Assembly (NCBI GenBank): GCA_019722365.1
Contig: JADFUC010000174.1
Coordinates: 36,902-100,901 of the forward strand
Source of the DNA: Lithospermum erythrorhizon
Taxonomy: Eukaryota; Streptophyta; Magnoliopsida; Boraginales; Boraginaceae
Direction of reading: 5' to 3'
DNA: 64,000 bases
Below, piece by piece: positions 59,433 through 64,000 of this stretch (position 1 is the first letter of the stretch; each line of letters begins with the position of its first letter). A program made the position numbers and the translations under genes. The notes under the pieces were generated by a model. It saw only the letters and a program-made list of their open reading frames with translations. It made no database searches and had not been told where the DNA came from.

Positions 59433-60579
59433 TCATCGTATATAGTCGAGAATTTCAAGTACTTCGTAGACACGGCAGTCATTGCCGATAGGTGCGTAAG
59501 CGTACGGCTTCTTCGTAAGGTAAGCGGCGCAATTTTGAGAATGCGTCCGCTCTGCGTTGGAACTCCGTGGAATATGGTCCACTCGACTTCTTGAATTTTT
59601 CTCATTTATTGTACCCGATCCTATACTTCTGAGAGTTTTTACGCTATGGCGGCACATTAAGTCATTGACTTGATTGACATTTACTTGAATCACTTTGAAC
59701 CGCTGACTTTCTTTGCGTTCGTTGAAAGAGCGATTAACCTGTCGGGGCCTCGTACTCGGCATCATTGTTCGTAGCTTCAAATTCTAACTTAAGGAGGTAT
59801 GGAATGTGGACGCCATCCGGCGCATGTAACAATACTCCGGCTCCTTTTCCTCCGCTGTTAGATGCTCGTCGCTTGGATGACCCAGTCACAAATCATCCGA
59901 TGACTTCGTTTTAATTGTTTTTAGTACGCTTTCTTCTATAGTTGCACGGGCGGTACATTCGAGAACAAAATGCACTGGGCGACTTTTAATTGCTAGCCAA
60001 GGTTGGTATTCCCAATCGGAATTCTCGACTTGACGCCCATTTAACCATTCTTCCAGACAAATTGAAACTGCGAAGATAGTTACCGATTGGTTGATCGATT
60101 ATGCCTTGATGATTGGGTGTGACTCGAAATAAGGCTTGAGCTTTCTAGTACAATAACACAAAAACAAATTTCTCGTCGTCGGATACTTGGCTCCTCAGCC
60201 CCTCGCGGCCTCGCTCACATGTATACCGGCCTGAATGTTATCCCCTCTTCCTGACGATGCAGGCTTGCTAGCATGTCGGATACGATATGTACATGATCAA
60301 AGTCTCTCCCGGCAAGGGGCTTGATAGTAAGGGTGGCTCCACCAAGTAAGCTTTCAACTCCTCGAAAGCTTTTTGACAGTCTTCTGTCCACTGAAAATTC
60401 TTTGGATCCCGTAATTTTTTGAAAAATGGTAAATTCCTTTCCCCAGAGCTTCTATCTGTGAAAGCGAGAGGCAGCGATTTTCGGTTAGACTGCTGAGCTT
60501 CCTTGATAAATTTTGGAGGTTCATATCTAGGATTGCCTGAATCTTGGTAGGATTGTTCTATCCCCCTTTGACTTATCAT
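59433..60579 (-). pseudogene. Tat RT 3' end and RNase H remnant
   Basis: 60579-60268 reads MISQRGIE, then SGERNLPFFKKLRD, NFQWTEDCQKAFEELKAYLV and PPLLSSPLPGETLIMY, the RT thumb to RNase H junction typical of Tat elements. 59780-59433 holds the RNase H end (VDHIPRSSNAERTHSQNC). The region between is frameshifted. Confidence 0.8.
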
Positions 60580-61250
60580 GTAGCCCTAAAATTTCCGATG
60601 TCACACAGAATACACACTTTTTTGGTTGATTCTTAACATATTTTCTCGAGTTCTAAAGAGTTTCCCTTGAAGTTAAATTGAGGTGTCCATAGCCTTTTCT
60701 AGATTGGGGAGGGAAATAATCTTTAGGACAAGCTTTATTAAAGATTCATTAAAGAGAAGATGCACATCGCCATTACGCCACCCGGGCTTTTTCAACAACA
60801 TTGCTACCAGTCGGGGTAATATCACGGTTCGATGCGTCAGCGTCGGTGGCTTGTCCTGCTTCCACGATGGCCGTGATCTTCGAGGACTAAGTTTCTCTTC
60901 TTTTGCTTTACGGTTTTAAGCCGGGATAAACATTCAACCGATGTACAGCTACTGACGTGTCTACCCCAGGCATATCTGAGGGAAGCCAAGCGAATACATC
61001 AACAAACTCTCGAAGAAGAGCGATCAACTGCTCTCGGTGCTCTGCATCCATATTATAGCTCCGGTTTTTCCAAGTCAAAAGGTACTTCTTCTATTTCATC
61101 TTGGGGTTGAGGGTGTCTATCTTCATACCCCTGCACTTCATCCTCAATGTCTAGCACCTCCAACAGATTTATCTGCTTGGGTTTCTTGTGCCTACTGACG
61201 GACTTTGGAGTCGCCGTAATCAATGAACCGTTCCTCTCTCGACTTTGATG
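60580..61250 (-). pseudogene. Tat RT N-terminal part with core deletion
   Basis: Minus strand 61050-60660 reads QLIALLREFVDVFAWLPSDM, PG, DTSVAVHRLNVYPGLKP and later the SLPNLEKAMDTS match to the PLP...D box. The next legible residues already belong to the segment before GYMISQRGIE, so fingers/palm sequence including the catalytic Asp-Asp box is missing near 60640-60690. The element could not have moved by its own enzyme in this state. Confidence 0.7.
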
Positions 61251-61371
61251 GAATACTCATAGTGCATTTCGAGAGGTACCTCGTTTGATCGGCCTTGGAC
61301 TTTTTGTTTCAAGCGGTTTCATTGTGAATTCAAATAGCATTCGTACTATCAGCATTCGCGTCTCGCGATTC

Positions 61372-61860
61372 CTACTCCTTTTGGAACAGAACCATAGACA
61401 ATATAAACTCTGACTTGGCCTTGAACTTTTGGAGGGATGGTCTACCGAATATTGCGTTGTATGCAAAATATGGTAAGTCAACGACTAAGAAATCAACCTC
61501 ATGGATTGCACATTTGGGGAACTTCGCCAGCTGTCCAGCTTGAAATCTGACTTTTACATGGCTTCCTTTCATTTCCCCAAAACCTATTAGCGGAGTCTTA
61601 ATAGGTTCCAACTTTGTGCTCTCTCTTTTCAATATGTTGAAAGTGTGGGTTGTTATGATATCAGCACTACTTCCGGTATCCACCAGAATCCTTCTCACAA
61701 GGTAATTAGATATGTAGCTTGAAATGCTGTAAATCACTATGGGGTCATTGTGAGGGATCTCCACTTTCTCCATATCTTCATTTGAAAATTGAACATTGAA
61801 GTCGGTACGAGACCTTTTACGGTCTCCGTACGTTATTTCCTTCTTGCATACTTCTTCCAT
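61372..61860 (-). CDS. Tat aspartic protease segment, open
   Basis: An intact 162-codon frame. Landmarks: FSNEDMEKVEIPHNDPIV, the active-site LVDTGSSADII, PLIGFGEM, then VDFLVVDLPYFAYNAIFGRP (the C-terminal hydrophobic-G strand). This order matches the pepsin-like retroviral protease of Tat-lineage Gag-Pol. It is the longest unbroken coding segment of the element, although the rest of the polyprotein is frameshifted. Confidence 0.82.
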   Translation of the reverse strand: MEEVCKKEITYGDRKRSRTDFNVQFSNEDMEKVEIPHNDPIVIYSISSYISNYLVRRILVDTGSSADIITTHTFNILKRESTKLEPIKTPLIGFGEMKGSHVKVRFQAGQLAKFPKCAIHEVDFLVVDLPYFAYNAIFGRPSLQKFKAKSEFILSMVLFQKE

Positions 61861-61899
61861 TGGCTTGAGGAATCACCACCTCCGGCGATGCCCCCGGCA

Positions 61900-62612
61900 A
61901 TAGTATTTATAACGTAGGTGGGAGGAGCTCCTTAACTGTCGAGGCGTGCCTTTTTAGCGTTGTTCTCACCAGCTTCCTTGATTGGACGAGAGTTGTCCTT
62001 AGGTGCAAAATTTCTTTTCCCATGTTTGATTACGATTGCCGTTATAGCGGTTGTTGTTGAAAGCGATCATAGCGAGATATCTTACGTTGCGGATCCCGGA
62101 TGAAGTCCTTAAGGTATCCCAGAAACCAAACTCTGCCTCCCGCACCCCGGGTTCTTACAATCCTCGGTGTCGTGGTGTGATCCTTGTGAAATCGTCAGAG
62201 TGTTGGGATCTCCTTTTATAGGATTTGATTGTCGTAGGATTTTCTCATACCGAATTTGTGTTGAAATCTCCCCGAGGATTTAGTAAAAGGAAGGTGGCAT
62301 ACTGAGTCGGCGGTTGTGGTGAAAGTCTCGCTTCTGGCTAGTCCCAAAAGAACCTAAACGGTCATGAGCTTTCCTCTTCTTTGATTTGTTCTTAGGAGAC
62401 CGATGGGGCTATCTGATCCGTACATCGCGCTTGACTCTTGAACCTGGATTCGTTCTCTTGTATTGAGAATCGTTGGCCGTTGCCAAGATCTCGGAGAATG
62501 TTATCTTGGTCAAATGTTGGTAGTTAGAGCTTGGGCACCATAAAAGGGAATCAATTCTCATTGATTTCAACGGTAATCATGTCTAAGCGAATAGACCATT
62601 TTTGAAGGAGGC
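61900..62612 (-). pseudogene. Tat gag remnant
   Basis: Only a zinc-knuckle-like FHKDH, then H.TEDC, near 62150-62200 and basic, NRYNGNRNQ-like text (about 62030) before the protease can be read. Frameshifts hide the capsid region. Confidence 0.5.
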
Positions 62613-62626
62613 GGTGCCAAAATGCT

Positions 62627-63086
62627 ACCCACGTTTCACGATGATCCTAAATTCATTGGGATCTATTGAAAATGAAAATCCATCATTATTCAAAACAAAC
62701 AGAAATAATATTCCTGCAAATTGCAGGTACATAGTAAACCGGTGATAAGTTCAAAACAAGGCCCGTGGGCAAATTTAACCGATGGATCCCTGCTACTTGA
62801 GAGACATGACACCGATGCAGTTCCCCAGCGTGATCCGTTTCCCTACAGCCAGTCTTCTATTTGACTTAGGATCTGCGTATTATGACAAATATGAGAACTA
62901 CAACAATTAATCTAGCACCCGAGTAGAATTAAGTTGTACAAACCAATAACATACATACTTGTAGAATTTGAGTGGTCGTGAGACCATTATTTCTATCATA
63001 TGAACTTCGCGAATTAGGCTTCCGATGACCTAGGTTCCATAATAATGACATTGTCATCCTTCTAGTGCTCCCACAATCCAGCTGAC
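62627..63086 (-). other. Segment between Tat primer site and WRKY fragment
   Basis: Possible 5' LTR of the Tat element: in minus orientation it could start TGTGGGAGCACTAG (63075) and end GGGTAGCA (62626), about 450 bp. No second copy was identified to prove it. No WRKY-like coding sequence was seen here. Confidence 0.35.
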
Positions 63087-63287
63087 TTAGTTGTTGTCTT
63101 GTGTTTGTTGAGGTTGAAAAGTGGTGGAAGAATCAAGATTTGAGGTAGCATATGTTGTTCTTATTGTTGTTGTTGGTTGTTGTGGTGGTGGTTGTAGTGG
63201 TGGTGGTGATGGGGGTGTAGTGGAGGAGGAGGAGGTACCGGCGGAGCAGCTTCTGACCACCGCTTGAAGATCCCAATCATCTTCCAT
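63087..63287 (-). pseudogene. WRKY22/29-like (group IIe) N-terminus, truncated
   Basis: The start MEDDWDLQAVVRSCSAGTSS is the signature N-terminus of group IIe WRKY factors (WRKY22/27/29), which act in the nucleus downstream of MAP-kinase cascades in pattern-triggered immunity. A Ser/Thr/Pro/Gln-rich stretch follows, encoded by CAA/CCA/ACA-type repeats. The frame stops after 66 codons. No WRKYGQK domain, no zinc finger and no splice donor is visible before the stop, so the gene is cut off just where repeat DNA begins. A longer frame starts upstream at 63356, but the ATG at 63287 gives the family start. The rest may be lost or displaced beyond the Tat element. Confidence 0.7.
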
Positions 63288-63640
63288 TTTGACTTTTTTG
63301 TAGAGAGACAAAGGTAAAGTGTGGAGAGAGATTGCAATAAAAAAGAGACAAAACAAGGGGGTTTGACTTTGGGATGGGAGAGAAATGGAGAGAAGTGTAA
63401 AGTAACTCTAGTGTTATAAAAGAATAATATAAATATTTATAGATAGAGAAGAGAGAAAAGTCAATATATTGGTGGGGTTTCACACTGTCAAACACAGCTA
63501 TAGCACTTCTTTAGAGAGATAAAAGAAGAGGGATGAGAGAGAAAGAGAGGGTGGTGGGATACGAGTCTGAATTCTATGTTACTTTTTATGTGTCATTTTT
63601 TATTAGATTTCGTTAAGATAATGACATGTATTTTATTTTT
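63288..63640 (-). promoter_or_regulatory. WRKY gene promoter and leader with W-box cores
   Basis: A TATA-like CTATAAATATT lies on the minus strand at 63433-63443. W-box cores TTGACT occur at 63289-63294 and 63363-63368 (+) and as AGTCAA at 63459-63464. Clustered W-boxes suit auto- or cross-regulation by WRKY factors. CT-rich leader sequence lies between. Confidence 0.5.
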
Positions 63641-64000
63641 TATTCTTAAATCAATTTTTAAAACAAACACAACACATAACAAAATCTTAATAAAGTTTAT
63701 CAACGAGTATTAATACAAAATGTGACAAATGATTTATTTTCCGTGGGAAATTAGATGGCTATATTTTTTTTGATTCTGAGAGGTTTATTTAAGCGGCGTC
63801 TTAGCGTCACAATGCAATTTGAGTAAACGAGGTCTAAAGCTCCCGTGGCGATCGGTCCCGTCAGCTGAGTGTGCGATGAGTAGTTATCAGTTGAATTAAA
63901 AAATATCGTCAGGAATGGTATATGTTAGCAGTTGGAAGAAGAGGAGGAATTTGAGAATAGATTGAGATTGGGGCTAGCCAATATTAATGGCTTATCTTTT
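63641..64000. other. Upstream flank of the WRKY fragment
   Basis: AT-rich to 63780, then mixed sequence. No gene or repeat end recognised. Confidence 0.35.

Larger units (their letters stand above)
52640..62626 (-). mobile_element. Tat-lineage Ty3/gypsy element with antisense ORF and tandem array
   Basis: Read right to left: primer-site-like TTTTGGCACCGCC (about 62613-62625), gag remnant with a FHKDH.HDTEDC zinc knuckle (about 62150-62200), aspartic protease (61860-61372), RT (61080-60290), RNase H (60400-59440), integrase (59330-58420), opposite-strand ORFs (55202-57432), and a ~54-bp tandem array (53650-54150). Protease and integrase text match the Tat/Ogre/Retand branch. The left end is unclear; sequence near 52740-52860 (CCGGCCGGGGTATCCCCGG) may be terminal noncoding DNA. 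No matching LTR pair was found, so the bounds are approximate. Confidence 0.75.

Noticed and set aside
53369..63075. Apparent 5-bp ATCCA target duplication around the Tat element
   Set aside because: ATCCA precedes TG at 53369 and follows CA at 63075, but the sequences inside these points do not match each other as LTRs would, so the coincidence is likely chance.
1..64000. CRISPR arrays, bacterial operons, rRNA or standalone tRNA genes
   Set aside because: None was seen. The only tRNA-like sequence is the SINE head at 15.6 kb, and the tandem arrays lack the repeat-spacer pattern of CRISPR.

Overview
The window is plant nuclear DNA. It has intron-rich genes with GT-AG splicing, a CC-less NB-LRR gene, WRKY and ESCRT-III genes, MITEs, a tRNA-derived SINE and decayed LTR retrotransposons. 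The recurring motif TACGGAGTA (near 11878, 16926, 17503) and the repeat types suggest a core eudicot, possibly Caryophyllales; this is a weak inference from memory.

Layout. (1) 503-4222 (+): 3' part of an RCC1-repeat (UVR8-like) gene whose phases agree only if one intron ends in TG. (2) 4223-10340: unidentified spacer, then a decayed LTR retroelement with a retro-derived plant transposon-protein domain near 7.7-8.1 kb and an LTR from about 8461. (3) 11206-13446 (+): mitochondrial ATP synthase subunit g, two exons, with a hAT MITE upstream and a Stowaway-like MITE in the intron. (4) 14344-16760: a palindromic MITE-like block, a SINE with target-site duplication, and a copia fragment (LTR, primer site, start of gag). 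(5) 17184-19607 (+): six-exon VPS32/SNF7 gene. (6) 19608-28180: MITE, solo chromovirus LTR (21245-23924), then AT-rich DNA with a long TTA microsatellite and a possible Helitron end. (7) 28184-30816 (-): NB-LRR gene with a second, acidic terminal exon and an unusual interlocked inverted-repeat pair upstream. (8) 34320-42039 (+): badly decayed Tekay/Del-like chromovirus with a truncated 5' LTR and a long 3' LTR. (9) 42040-52350: AT-rich repeats with no recognisable gene. (10) about 52640-62626 (-): Tat-lineage Ty3/gypsy element whose gag remnant, protease, RT, RNase H and integrase are recognisable although the RT core is deleted. An opposite-strand ORF region with a frame-preserving intron and a ~54-bp tandem array lie on its 3' side. 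(11) 63087-63287 (-): 5' end of a WRKY22/29-like gene, cut off beside that element.

The intact host genes are housekeeping (ATP synthase, ESCRT-III, RCC1) plus one immune receptor; they form no pathway together. The most unusual structure is the Tat element with its antisense gene and tandem array; a broken defence regulator (WRKY) sits next to it. All identifications come from reading translations by eye; no database search was run.
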